12,551 bases of DNA from an uncultured Bacilli bacterium (lineage in GTDB: Bacteria > Bacillota_I > Bacilli_A > RF39 > UBA660): the NCBI GenBank assembly GCA_934098385.1, contig CAKOOJ010000015.1:1-12551 (forward strand), written 5' to 3'. The notes beneath the pieces were generated by a model that did no database searches, was not told the DNA's origin, and saw only the letters and a program-made list of their open reading frames with translations. A program made the translations under genes and the position numbers. Of the stretch, positions 1 to 6,428 are shown piece after piece; position 1 is the stretch's first letter, and every line of letters begins with the position of its first letter.

Positions 1-1398
1 GGAAATAAAACTGTTACATATGGAGTAGCACTAGAAAATGTAGTAAATCAATTTGAAAGAAAAGATGATATTGTATATACATTAGATTGTAAACAATATT
101 CTAAGACAGGATTTAGTATAGATAAAACAAATAAGACAGTAAGTGGGTCTATAAGCGGAACATGTAATGGAGTAAATGATGAAACAACTTTTCCATCAAT
201 AGGAAATATATTAGTTCAAAATGATATAGCAGACGATAAAGCGCAAGTTTATACATTAGTTGTAACATATAAAGAAATGAATGTAGATCAAAGTGTAGAT
301 ATGAATAAAACATTTAGTGCAAAAGCAAATATAGTAGATCCAAATACATTTGGAGCATTTGGAAGTGGAACACTTGCCAGTGCAATATATAAAAGTGCAG
401 AAATCGCTACAACAAATAGTGATACAACAAGAACAACATTAGGTTCAACAGTAACAGAGTTTACAAGTATAAGTGGAGAAAATGAACATGTACTTAATAA
501 TGCACCAGATGATTATGGTACTAGTTATTATTTTAGAGGAAATGTAAAAGATAACTATGTATCTTTTGCAAATAAAACTTGGAGAATAGTTAGAATAAAT
601 GGAGATGGAACAGTAAGACTAATACTTGATGATGTTGCAAAGGATTCTAGTGGTACTGTTATAAACACAGCATTCAATACTAATTATAATGATAATGCAT
701 ATGTAGGATATATGTATGGAACAGTAGGAGGTACAACATATGATGCAACACACGAGAATATTAATGATAGTACAATAAAACAAGCAGTAGATAAATGGTA
801 TGAAGATAATCTAAAAACAAATTATGCAAATTTTTTAGCAGATACATTATTCTGTAATGATAAAACATTAGCATCAAATGGAATAGGTGGAGTAACAACT
901 CAACTAGGTTATGGAACAAATAAAGCATATTATGCATCAATAGAAAGATTACGATACAGTACTGGTACAACTGATATTACAACAGCAAAACCAACATTTA
1001 AATGTGCTGAAAATGCAACAGATGATTATTCAAGATTTACAGTAAATGAAATAACTTTATCAAATGGAAATAAAACAAATGGTAATTTAAAATATCCAAT
1101 TGGATTATTGACAGCAGATGAAGTAGCTTATGCAGGCGCATATAAAATTAGTCAAACAAATAATACATATTATTTATATAATTCATCTATAACTTCTGTT
1201 TGGTGGCTTTCGTCTCCGGGCGACTCTCGCGGTTCGGATGCGCGTGGGTGGTTCGTTCTTGGATATAATGGTGCCCTCATCGTTGACCGCGTCAACGACT
1301 CTTACGCTTTGCGCCCTAGTATCAATCTAAAGGCTGAATTGCTTGTAGATGGAGGAGATGGAACTAGTTCAAATCCATATTCCGTTAAATTGAATTAG
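1..1398 (+). CDS. Partial surface/secreted protein with C-terminal DGR-type variable lectin-like domain
   Basis: The frame is open from base 1, so the true start lies upstream. The ATG at 277 is an internal methionine: it has no Shine-Dalgarno and the 92 codons before it read well. The visible 465 residues contain a Thr/Ser/Asn-rich N-terminal part and then a domain with 'TWRIVRINGDG' (about 189-199). Next come a TIKQAVDKWY segment, Cys-containing FCND and FKC motifs, and a 'YPIGLLTADEVAYAG' motif (about 367-381). The C-terminal segment is WW.SSP...A...V...G.L...V...LRPSINL (401-443), followed by a GDGTSSNPYSV tail. From memory, such WxxSP/LRPxINL ends resemble DUF6273-like C-type-lectin-fold proteins of gut Firmicutes, some of them DGR targets. 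No LPXTG or C-terminal membrane segment is visible, and any signal peptide would be upstream. Outside the island at 1201-1320 the codons mostly end in A, unlike the T-ending habit of neighbouring genes. The role is inferred as a displayed binding protein; the ligand is unknown. Confidence 0.8.
   Translation, partial: GNKTVTYGVALENVVNQFERKDDIVYTLDCKQYSKTGFSIDKTNKTVSGSISGTCNGVNDETTFPSIGNILVQNDIADDKAQVYTLVVTYKEMNVDQSVDMNKTFSAKANIVDPNTFGAFGSGTLASAIYKSAEIATTNSDTTRTTLGSTVTEFTSISGENEHVLNNAPDDYGTSYYFRGNVKDNYVSFANKTWRIVRINGDGTVRLILDDVAKDSSGTVINTAFNTNYNDNAYVGYMYGTVGGTTYDATHENINDSTIKQAVDKWYEDNLKTNYANFLADTLFCNDKTLASNGIGGVTTQLGYGTNKAYYASIERLRYSTGTTDITTAKPTFKCAENATDDYSRFTVNEITLSNGNKTNGNLKYPIGLLTADEVAYAGAYKISQTNNTYYLYNSSITSVWWLSSPGDSRGSDARGWFVLGYNGALIVDRVNDSYALRPSINLKAELLVDGGDGTSSNPYSVKLN
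1201..1320 (+). other. Candidate DGR variable region (VR) in the 3' end of the surface protein gene
   Basis: By hand count these 120 bases have 70 G+C (58%) and 13 A (11%); 1201-1260 has only two A. The flanking gene is strongly A-rich. Of 40 in-frame codons, 30 end in C or T, 9 in G and 1 in A. DGR mutagenesis replaces template adenines, often in AAC/AAT codons, with any base. That leaves an A-depleted run of NNC/NNT codons near the 3' end of a C-type-lectin-fold gene, as seen here. Residues between the fixed WW.SSP, A, V, G.L, V and LRPSINL positions are chemically diverse (D,S,R,G,S,D; R,G,W,F; Y; I,V,D,R; N,D,S,Y). The boundaries are approximate. No template copy and no reverse transcriptase is in the window, so the assignment is inference. 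Confidence 0.6.
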
Positions 1399-1420
1399 AC
1401 TTTTATAGTCTTTTTTCTTT
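1397..1420 (+). terminator. Weak intrinsic terminator after the surface protein gene
   Basis: AGACT (1397-1401) and AGTCT (1407-1411) pair over a 5-nt loop, and a run TTTTTTCTTT follows. The stem overlaps the TAG stop. The five-bp stem is short, so termination may be incomplete. Confidence 0.5.
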
Positions 1421-1428
1421 TCGACAAA
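1420..1428 (-). promoter_or_regulatory. Spo0A-binding box (0A box) upstream of spo0A
   Basis: The plus strand reads TTCGACAAA, which is TTTGTCGAA on the minus strand, an exact match to the established 0A-box core TTGTCGAA. It lies about 75 bp upstream of the spo0A -10 hexamer. It is the first of three GACAA elements at 1423, 1433 and 1453. Spo0A autoregulation through such boxes is known in Bacillus; here it is inferred. Confidence 0.65.
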
Positions 1429-1431
1429 TTA

Positions 1432-1466
1432 TGACAATAGTTTACATTGTTTGACAATACTTTACA
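1432..1466 (+). repeat. Two 15-bp direct repeats in the spo0A promoter region
   Basis: TGACAATAGTTTACA (1432-1446) and TGACAATACTTTACA (1452-1466) differ at one base and start exactly 20 bp apart, about two helical turns. Their GACAA cores line up with the GACAA of the 0A box at 1423, which is 10 bp upstream of the first repeat. They look like same-face regulator sites, most simply degenerate 0A boxes. A further inverted TTTGTCAC lies at 1483-1490, inside the promoter spacer. Confidence 0.6.
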
Positions 1467-1476
1467 AAAGATTTTC

Positions 1477-1505
1477 TTTCAATTTGTCACATTATGTACT
1501 ATAAT
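1477..1505 (+). promoter_or_regulatory. spo0A promoter with perfect -10 and poor -35
   Basis: TATAAT sits at 1500-1505. The hexamer 17 bp upstream, TTTCAA (1477-1482), matches TTGACA poorly. A strong -10, weak -35 and upstream 0A-like boxes fit an activator-dependent or autoregulated vegetative promoter. No convincing sigma-H pair was seen. The start of transcription would be near 1512, leaving a leader of about 24 nt. Confidence 0.55.
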
Positions 1506-1535
1506 TAATTTGTGTGAAGCAAGAAGGAGAAAATT

Positions 1536-2282
1536 ATGAAAAATAAAGTACGTGTATTATTAGTTGATTCTGATAAAGAACAACTTAGTAGTATCAAGAA
1601 GTATTTTAGTAGTCACACTGCAGTAGAAATTGTTAAATCTTATGATGATGGATTAAGTGCATATGAATATGTAAATAATTATAAAGATACTTATGATATT
1701 ATTGTTTTAGATTTAATATTACCTAATAAAGATGGGTTAAGTATTATAAAAAGTATTAGAGATAATTCTAAAGAAAAAGGTATAATTGTTTTAACTGGAT
1801 ATAATTCATTTGATATTATAAAACAAGTTAGTTATTACAATGTAAATTATTTTATGCTAAAACCATTTGATATTAAGAATTTAGAATATCAAATATTAAA
1901 TACTAATACTAGAATTGTAACCTTATTGGATTTTGATAAAGAATTACAATCAAATATAAGCGATTTATTACATTCTTTAGGAGTTCCATCTCATATAAAA
2001 GGTTATGAATATATAAGAGAGGGAATAGGTCTTTTATATAATAAACCGTCTATTTTAGGGGCTATAACTAAAGAATTGTATCCTGAAATTGCTGTTAAAT
2101 ATAATACAACTAGTAGTAGAGTTGAACGAGCTATAAGACATGCTATAGAAATAAGTTGGAGTAGAGGAGATTATGATTTGATGGAAGACTTATTTGGAAA
2201 TAGTGTAGATGTAGATAGATCAAAACCAACTAATAGTGAGTTTATTGCTACTTTAGCTGATAAATTGAGATTACAAAGATAA
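1536..2282 (+). CDS. spo0A: Sporulation master regulator Spo0A
   Basis: Spo0A is the phosphorelay-controlled response regulator that switches cells into sporulation and other stationary-phase programmes. The receiver domain (about 4-120) has the phospho-acceptor Asp59 in VLDLILPNKDG, Thr87 in VLTGY and Lys109 in LKP. The usual second acidic-pocket residue appears as Ser12 (VDSD). The DNA-binding domain (about 138-248) is highly conserved: GVPSHIKGY, the recognition helix in SRVERAIRHAIEISWSRG, and the signature KPTNSEFIATLADKLRL at the end. The length of 248 aa is close to the Bacillus protein (about 267), with a short interdomain linker. The start is set by AAGGAG at 1524-1529, six bases before the ATG. 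The protein probably binds its own promoter. The Spo0A identity is nearly certain; whether the organism makes spores cannot be told from this window. Confidence 0.97.
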   Translation: MKNKVRVLLVDSDKEQLSSIKKYFSSHTAVEIVKSYDDGLSAYEYVNNYKDTYDIIVLDLILPNKDGLSIIKSIRDNSKEKGIIVLTGYNSFDIIKQVSYYNVNYFMLKPFDIKNLEYQILNTNTRIVTLLDFDKELQSNISDLLHSLGVPSHIKGYEYIREGIGLLYNKPSILGAITKELYPEIAVKYNTTSSRVERAIRHAIEISWSRGDYDLMEDLFGNSVDVDRSKPTNSEFIATLADKLRLQR

Positions 2283-2292
2283 TGAATAAAAT
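2265..2292 (+). promoter_or_regulatory. Candidate promoter for the Clp gene inside the spo0A 3' end
   Basis: TTGAGA (2265-2270) and TAAAAT (2287-2292) are 16 bp apart, each one mismatch from consensus. Transcription would begin near 2299, so the RNA would start just before the Shine-Dalgarno hairpin at 2302. In a genome this AT-rich, chance matches are common. Confidence 0.4.
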
Positions 2293-2301
2293 ATAAATTT
2301 T

Positions 2302-2341
2302 ATCCTCATTATATACATAAGATATATAAGGAGGATTTTTT
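2302..2341 (+). promoter_or_regulatory. Hairpin burying the Clp Shine-Dalgarno, followed by six T
   Basis: ATCCTC (2302-2307) pairs with GAGGAT (2331-2336). After one A-G mismatch, TTATATA (2309-2315) pairs with TATATAA (2323-2329), leaving a 7-nt loop. The right arm contains the GGAGGAT ribosome site of the gene starting at 2343. T2336-T2341 gives a U-tract, so the same element could terminate spo0A transcription. It may be an RNA thermometer, a terminator, or both; the function is inferred from the sequence. Confidence 0.55.
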
Positions 2342-2342
2342 A

Positions 2343-4202
2343 ATGAATAAAAATAGTAAAGATTGTATAAATGAGTATATGAAACTTGCAGAAAAAGAGA
2401 TGTTAAAATTAAATCATCCATATGTTGGTAGTGAACATATGATACTTGCACTTCTTAAAAATGATGCTATTAAAGAAATATGTGATAATTATGATTTAAC
2501 GTATGATATATTTAAAAACGAATTAATTGATATTATTGGTAAATCAAATGTAAAGACGACAAGTATTTTACATACTCCTTTGTTGAAAAGTATAATTAAT
2601 GATGCTAAGAAAGATGCGAGAGAAAATAATGATGGTATTACTACTCCTAATCATATTATGATAAGCATACTTGAAAGTGGAGATGGTATTGGAGTTAGAA
2701 TATTAATAAGTTTAGGAATTGACTTAGAAGGCATATATAAAGAGTTAAAAAGAGGTTATAATCCTATATTTAATGAAATAAAAAAATATGGTTATGATTT
2801 GAGTGATAATGATACTAAACTTATTGGTAGAGAAAAAGAATTAGATGAAATAATTGAAGTATTACTTAGAAAAAATAAAAATAATCCTTTGTTAGTAGGA
2901 GATGCGGGAGTGGGTAAAACAGCTATAGTTGAGGAACTTGCTAACAGAATTAAAAATGGTTATTATAATAAATTTAATGGTTATAAAATATTTTGTTTGG
3001 ATATGTCACTTTTATTATCAGGTTCTAAATATAGAGGGGATTTTGAAGAAAGACTTAATACTGTTATTAAAGAAGTTATTAGTAGTGGTAAAATAATATT
3101 ATTTATAGATGAAGTACATACTATTATGCATGCTGGTGGTAGTGAAGGGGCAATTGATGCTTCTAATATATTAAAACCATATTTATGTAAGGATAAGTTA
3201 AAAATTATTGGAGCTACTACAAAAGAAGAATATGATAAATATATTTGTAAAGATAAAGCTTTAGTTAGAAGATTTGATGTTATTACAATAAATGAACCTA
3301 GTATAGAAGAAACTAAATATATTTTATATAAAATTAAAGATAAATATAAAAATTATCATGATGTTAATATTACTAAAAGCAATATAGATATGATTGTTAA
3401 TTATAGTGATAAGTTTCTGTGTGATAAAAAGAATCCAGATAAATCTATAGATTTACTAGATAGTGTTTGTTCTTATGCTAAAAATTGTGGTAAAAGTAAG
3501 ATATATAAATGTGATATAGAAAGTGTTATAAGTAGAAAAATTAATAGAAATTTAGTATGTGATAAAAGTATTATTATTAATAATATTAAATCAAAGGTTT
3601 ATGGTCAAGATAATGTAATAGACAGTATCGTTGATATTGTTAATAAAGATGGTTTTAAAAGTGTTTTATTATTAGGTGGTATTGGAGTAGGTAAAAGTAT
3701 TAGTATTAGAGAAATTGCGAATGAAATGAATATTAATTTTATTTGTTTTGATATGAGTTTATATAGTAATGTTTATAGTATTAATAATATATATAATGGT
3801 GAAGATAGTATTTATAACAAGATGAAGGATAATAGTATTATATTGTTCGATAATATAGAAAAGGCTAATAAAAGTGTTGTAGATATTATAATGAATATAA
3901 TTGATTGTAGAAAAATTAAAGATAAAAATTTGTTAAATAGTATTATATTCTTGAGTGCTACTAATAATATAAAATATGGTATTGGATTTAGTAAAAATAT
4001 TAATCTTGTTAAGTATGATGATAAAAAAGTTATTGATGGAGTAGACTATGTTGTTAATTTTAATAGTATTGATGATGAGGCAATAGGTAAGTTTATAGAG
4101 TATAATAATATTAAAGATTTTGATTATACTCATTGTGATTATATAAATTATGGTTTCAGAGGGGTTAAAATTGCAATGAAGAATAAGGATTTGATTAAAT
4201 AA
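2343..4202 (+). CDS. Clp-family AAA+ unfoldase with degenerate second ATPase domain
   Basis: This is a ClpA/ClpC-type chaperone ATPase, a family that unfolds substrates for the ClpP protease. A Clp N-terminal domain (about 7-135) carries two repeats. D1 looks active: Walker A GDAGVGKT (186-193), pore loop around SKYRGDF (228-233), Walker B IILFIDEVH (Asp256, Glu257) and an Arg pair at 309-310. The ClpC coiled-coil middle domain is absent and the D1-D2 junction is short, as in ClpA. D2 (from about VYGQD, 419-423) keeps Walker A GGIGVGKS (445-452). Its Walker B reads LFDN, with Asn504 replacing Glu. The GYVGYD pore loop is missing and the usual FRPEFINR arginine-finger segment is gone. IGF (547-549) sits where the ClpP-docking loop lies, and YGFRGVKIA resembles the sensor-2 end. 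The protein has 619 aa against roughly 750-820 for relatives. Its ribosome site is in a hairpin. It is not clpC by context: ctsR, mcsA and mcsB are absent. The family call is firm and the exact role is unknown. Confidence 0.85.
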   Translation: MNKNSKDCINEYMKLAEKEMLKLNHPYVGSEHMILALLKNDAIKEICDNYDLTYDIFKNELIDIIGKSNVKTTSILHTPLLKSIINDAKKDARENNDGITTPNHIMISILESGDGIGVRILISLGIDLEGIYKELKRGYNPIFNEIKKYGYDLSDNDTKLIGREKELDEIIEVLLRKNKNNPLLVGDAGVGKTAIVEELANRIKNGYYNKFNGYKIFCLDMSLLLSGSKYRGDFEERLNTVIKEVISSGKIILFIDEVHTIMHAGGSEGAIDASNILKPYLCKDKLKIIGATTKEEYDKYICKDKALVRRFDVITINEPSIEETKYILYKIKDKYKNYHDVNITKSNIDMIVNYSDKFLCDKKNPDKSIDLLDSVCSYAKNCGKSKIYKCDIESVISRKINRNLVCDKSIIINNIKSKVYGQDNVIDSIVDIVNKDGFKSVLLLGGIGVGKSISIREIANEMNINFICFDMSLYSNVYSINNIYNGEDSIYNKMKDNSIILFDNIEKANKSVVDIIMNIIDCRKIKDKNLLNSIIFLSATNNIKYGIGFSKNINLVKYDDKKVIDGVDYVVNFNSIDDEAIGKFIEYNNIKDFDYTHCDYINYGFRGVKIAMKNKDLIK

Positions 4203-4235
4203 ATTACATCTTTTGGTGTAATTTATTTGTTTTGG
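4201..4235 (+). terminator. Intrinsic terminator after the Clp gene
   Basis: AAATTACATC (4201-4210) pairs with GGTGTAATTT (4215-4224), ten pairs including one T-G wobble, over a TTTT loop. A T-rich tail (ATTTGTTTT) follows. The stem begins within the TAA stop. Confidence 0.75.
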
Positions 4236-4255
4236 AATTTAACGTAATAATATTG

Positions 4256-4264
4256 TGTTATAAT
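4256..4264 (+). promoter_or_regulatory. Extended -10 promoter for cysS
   Basis: TGTTATAAT (4256-4264) is an extended -10 element (TGnTATAAT), with no good -35 17 bp upstream. It would give a leader of about 65 nt. A second, weaker TGATAGAAT at 4308-4316 lies too close to the ribosome site to leave much leader. The leader has no T-box landmarks and holds only a small TCATAT/ATATGA hairpin (4296-4310). Confidence 0.45.
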
Positions 4265-4336
4265 TGTTATTATGGTTAATGTTTTCATATTAAATTCATA
4301 TAAAATATGATAGAATATTTTTAAGGAGATGGGGAG

Positions 4337-5728
4337 ATGAAATTTTATAATAGTTTAACTAAGAATGTTGAAGAATTTATTCCTAGAGATAAAAATTTGG
4401 TTACTATGTATACATGTGGTCCAACTGTTTATCATTATGCTCATATTGGTAATTTGAGAACGTATATAATGGAAGATATTTTAGAAAAAAGTTTAAATTA
4501 TTTGGGTTATAATGTTAAGAGAGTTATGAATATTACTGATGTAGGACATTTATCTAGTGATGCTGATACTGGTGAAGATAAAATGCTTAAGGGTGCTAAA
4601 AGAGAACATAAAAGTGTAATGGAAATTGCAAAATATTATACAGAATGTTTTAAAAATGATTGTGATACTTTAAATATAAAATGGCCTAGTATAGTTGTAC
4701 CTGCTACTAGTATGATTAGTGAATATATTGAGTTTATTAAAGATTTGGAAGATAAAGGTTATACTTACTTTAGCGGTGGTAATGTTTATTTTGATACATC
4801 TAAACTAGATAAGTATTATGTTTTAACTAATAATAATGAAAATGATTTAAAAAATGCAGTAAGAAATGATGTAGAAGTAGATTATAATAAGAAAAATAAT
4901 ATAGATTTTGTTTTATGGTTTACTAAATCTAAATTTGACAACCAAGAATTAAAATGGGATAGTCCTTGGGGTGTTGGATATCCTGGATGGCATATAGAAT
5001 GTAGTGTAATTAGTTATAAAAATTTAGGTGAATATTTAGACATTCATTGTGGTGGTGTTGATAATAAATTTCCTCATCATACTAATGAAATTGCACAAAC
5101 AGAAAGTTATGTTGGGCATAAATGGTGTAATTATTGGTTTCATGCAGAACATTTAAACGATGAAAGCGGAAAAATGAGTAAGAGTAAAGGTGAATTTTTA
5201 ACTGTTTCTTTATTAAAGGAAAAGGGATATAATCCTTTAAGTTATAGATTTATGACATTAAATAGTCACTATAGAAAACAACTTGTATTTAGTTATGATA
5301 ATTTAGATCAAAGTGAAAACGCTTATAAAAAATTATTAAATAGAATTAATAGTATTTCTGATGAAGGAGAATTTGATATAGATATTTTCGAAAAATATAA
5401 TGACAGTTTTAAAAAATGTATTAGTGAAGATTTAAATACTAGTAATGCTGTTACTGTTTTATATGATTTGTTAAAAGATAATGATGTAAATGGTAAAACT
5501 AAATTAGAACTTATTAAGTCTTTTGATAAAGTATTAAGTTTAGATTTAATTAAGCTTAATGTTGTTAGTGATAAACACGATTATATTATGTCTAAAATTG
5601 AACTAAGAAATAATGCTAAAAAGAATAAGGATTATGAACTTGCTGATAAAATAAGAAATGAACTTTTAAATGAAGGAATTGTTTTAGTAGATACTAGAGA
5701 GGGTACTACTTATAAGATGGAGGATTAG
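4337..5728 (+). CDS. cysS: Cysteinyl-tRNA synthetase
   Basis: This cytoplasmic class I aminoacyl-tRNA synthetase charges tRNA-Cys with cysteine using ATP. The Rossmann catalytic core contains the HIGH-type motif HIGN (36-39) and KMSKS (279-283). The zinc site that selects cysteine is complete: Cys27, Cys222, His247 and Glu251, with the same 25- and 4-residue spacings as the E. coli enzyme. WHIECS (218-223) and the GGVDNKFPHH stretch are family hallmarks. The C-terminal helical tRNA-binding part ends with the usual ADKIRNELLNEGI motif. The length of 463 aa is typical. The start is supported by AAGGAGATGGGGAG just before the ATG. It lies alone behind the Clp terminator and is followed 2 nt later by the metallopeptidase gene, so the two are probably cotranscribed. 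No cysE or mrnC (mini-RNase III) neighbour is seen, unlike the Bacillus arrangement. Confidence 0.97.
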   Translation: MKFYNSLTKNVEEFIPRDKNLVTMYTCGPTVYHYAHIGNLRTYIMEDILEKSLNYLGYNVKRVMNITDVGHLSSDADTGEDKMLKGAKREHKSVMEIAKYYTECFKNDCDTLNIKWPSIVVPATSMISEYIEFIKDLEDKGYTYFSGGNVYFDTSKLDKYYVLTNNNENDLKNAVRNDVEVDYNKKNNIDFVLWFTKSKFDNQELKWDSPWGVGYPGWHIECSVISYKNLGEYLDIHCGGVDNKFPHHTNEIAQTESYVGHKWCNYWFHAEHLNDESGKMSKSKGEFLTVSLLKEKGYNPLSYRFMTLNSHYRKQLVFSYDNLDQSENAYKKLLNRINSISDEGEFDIDIFEKYNDSFKKCISEDLNTSNAVTVLYDLLKDNDVNGKTKLELIKSFDKVLSLDLIKLNVVSDKHDYIMSKIELRNNAKKNKDYELADKIRNELLNEGIVLVDTREGTTYKMED

Positions 5729-5730
5729 TT

Positions 5731-6402
5731 ATGGATAATTTTGCTTTATATTTACTTGCTTTAATTGTACCTTTAATTGCTCAAATATATATTAATATTT
5801 GTCACGATAAATATAGAAAAATTGAAAATAAAAATAGAATAACTGGTTTTGAAGTTGCCAGAAAAATATTAGATGCAAATGGTTTAAAAGATATTTATAT
5901 AGTAGAAACGAGAGGTAATTTAACTGATCATTATGATCCGAGACGAAAAACTGTTAAGTTAAGTAGTGAAGTTTTTCATGGTGATAGTATTGTTAGTATG
6001 GCTGTTGCAGCTCATGAATGTGGTCATGCTATTCAAGATAAAGAAGGCTATTTATTTATGAAAATTAGAAGTTTTATATTTCCGATAGTTAGTTTTGGTA
6101 CTAAAATTGCTTATGTTATATTGTTAATCGGTTTGATAGCTAATTTAATGAATTTGGTTTGGGCTGGTATCTTATTGGTTGGACTTGGACTTGTATTTCA
6201 ACTTGTTACTTTGCCTGTAGAGATTAATGCTAGTAAAAGAGCTATGATTGAGTTAGAAAATAATGTTGGTGCTATAGATAGAGATATAGATGGAACTAAA
6301 ACAATGTTAATTGCTGCTGCAATGACTTACGTTGCTGGAGTATTATCAAGTGCTTTAGAAATTTTAAGATTAATTTTAATATTTTCTAATAATAAAGATT
6401 AA
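5731..6402 (+). CDS. yugP: YugP-type membrane zinc metallopeptidase
   Basis: This belongs to the Zn_peptidase_2 (YugP) family, integral membrane proteins thought to be zinc-dependent proteases whose substrates are not established. The 223 aa length matches Bacillus YugP (about 225). An N-terminal membrane segment (about 5-22) is followed by a soluble stretch. Next comes the zinc motif HECGH (95-99, with catalytic Glu96) in the family context AVAAHECGHAIQD. Two or three hydrophobic segments follow (about 115-140, 143-162 and 192-217). Glu164 in LPVEINASKRA is the likely third zinc ligand. The start at 5731 has AGATGGAGGA in the end of cysS as its ribosome site and lies two bases after the cysS stop, suggesting coupled expression. 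The linkage to cysS probably reflects operon packing rather than shared function. Confidence 0.9.
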   Translation: MDNFALYLLALIVPLIAQIYINICHDKYRKIENKNRITGFEVARKILDANGLKDIYIVETRGNLTDHYDPRRKTVKLSSEVFHGDSIVSMAVAAHECGHAIQDKEGYLFMKIRSFIFPIVSFGTKIAYVILLIGLIANLMNLVWAGILLVGLGLVFQLVTLPVEINASKRAMIELENNVGAIDRDIDGTKTMLIAAAMTYVAGVLSSALEILRLILIFSNNKD

Positions 6403-6428
6403 AAAAATGAAGTGTTATCTTCATTTTT
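6403..6428. terminator. Bidirectional terminator between convergent yugP and uvrB
   Basis: AAAAATGAAG (6403-6412) pairs perfectly with CTTCATTTTT (6419-6428) over a 6-nt loop. Each strand runs into a T-tract, so the hairpin can end transcription of both the plus-strand metallopeptidase gene and the minus-strand uvrB. The uvrB stop codon (6427-6429) overlaps it. Confidence 0.8.

Noticed and set aside
277..279. ATG at 277 as the start of the surface protein
   Set aside because: The frame is open to base 1 with sensible protein sequence (including DCKQYSK and ISGTCNG), and there is no ribosome site before this ATG.
4225..4336. T-box riboswitch ahead of cysS
   Set aside because: The leader is only about 65-110 nt, has no GGTGGNACCGCG-type T-box sequence and no terminator/antiterminator pair.
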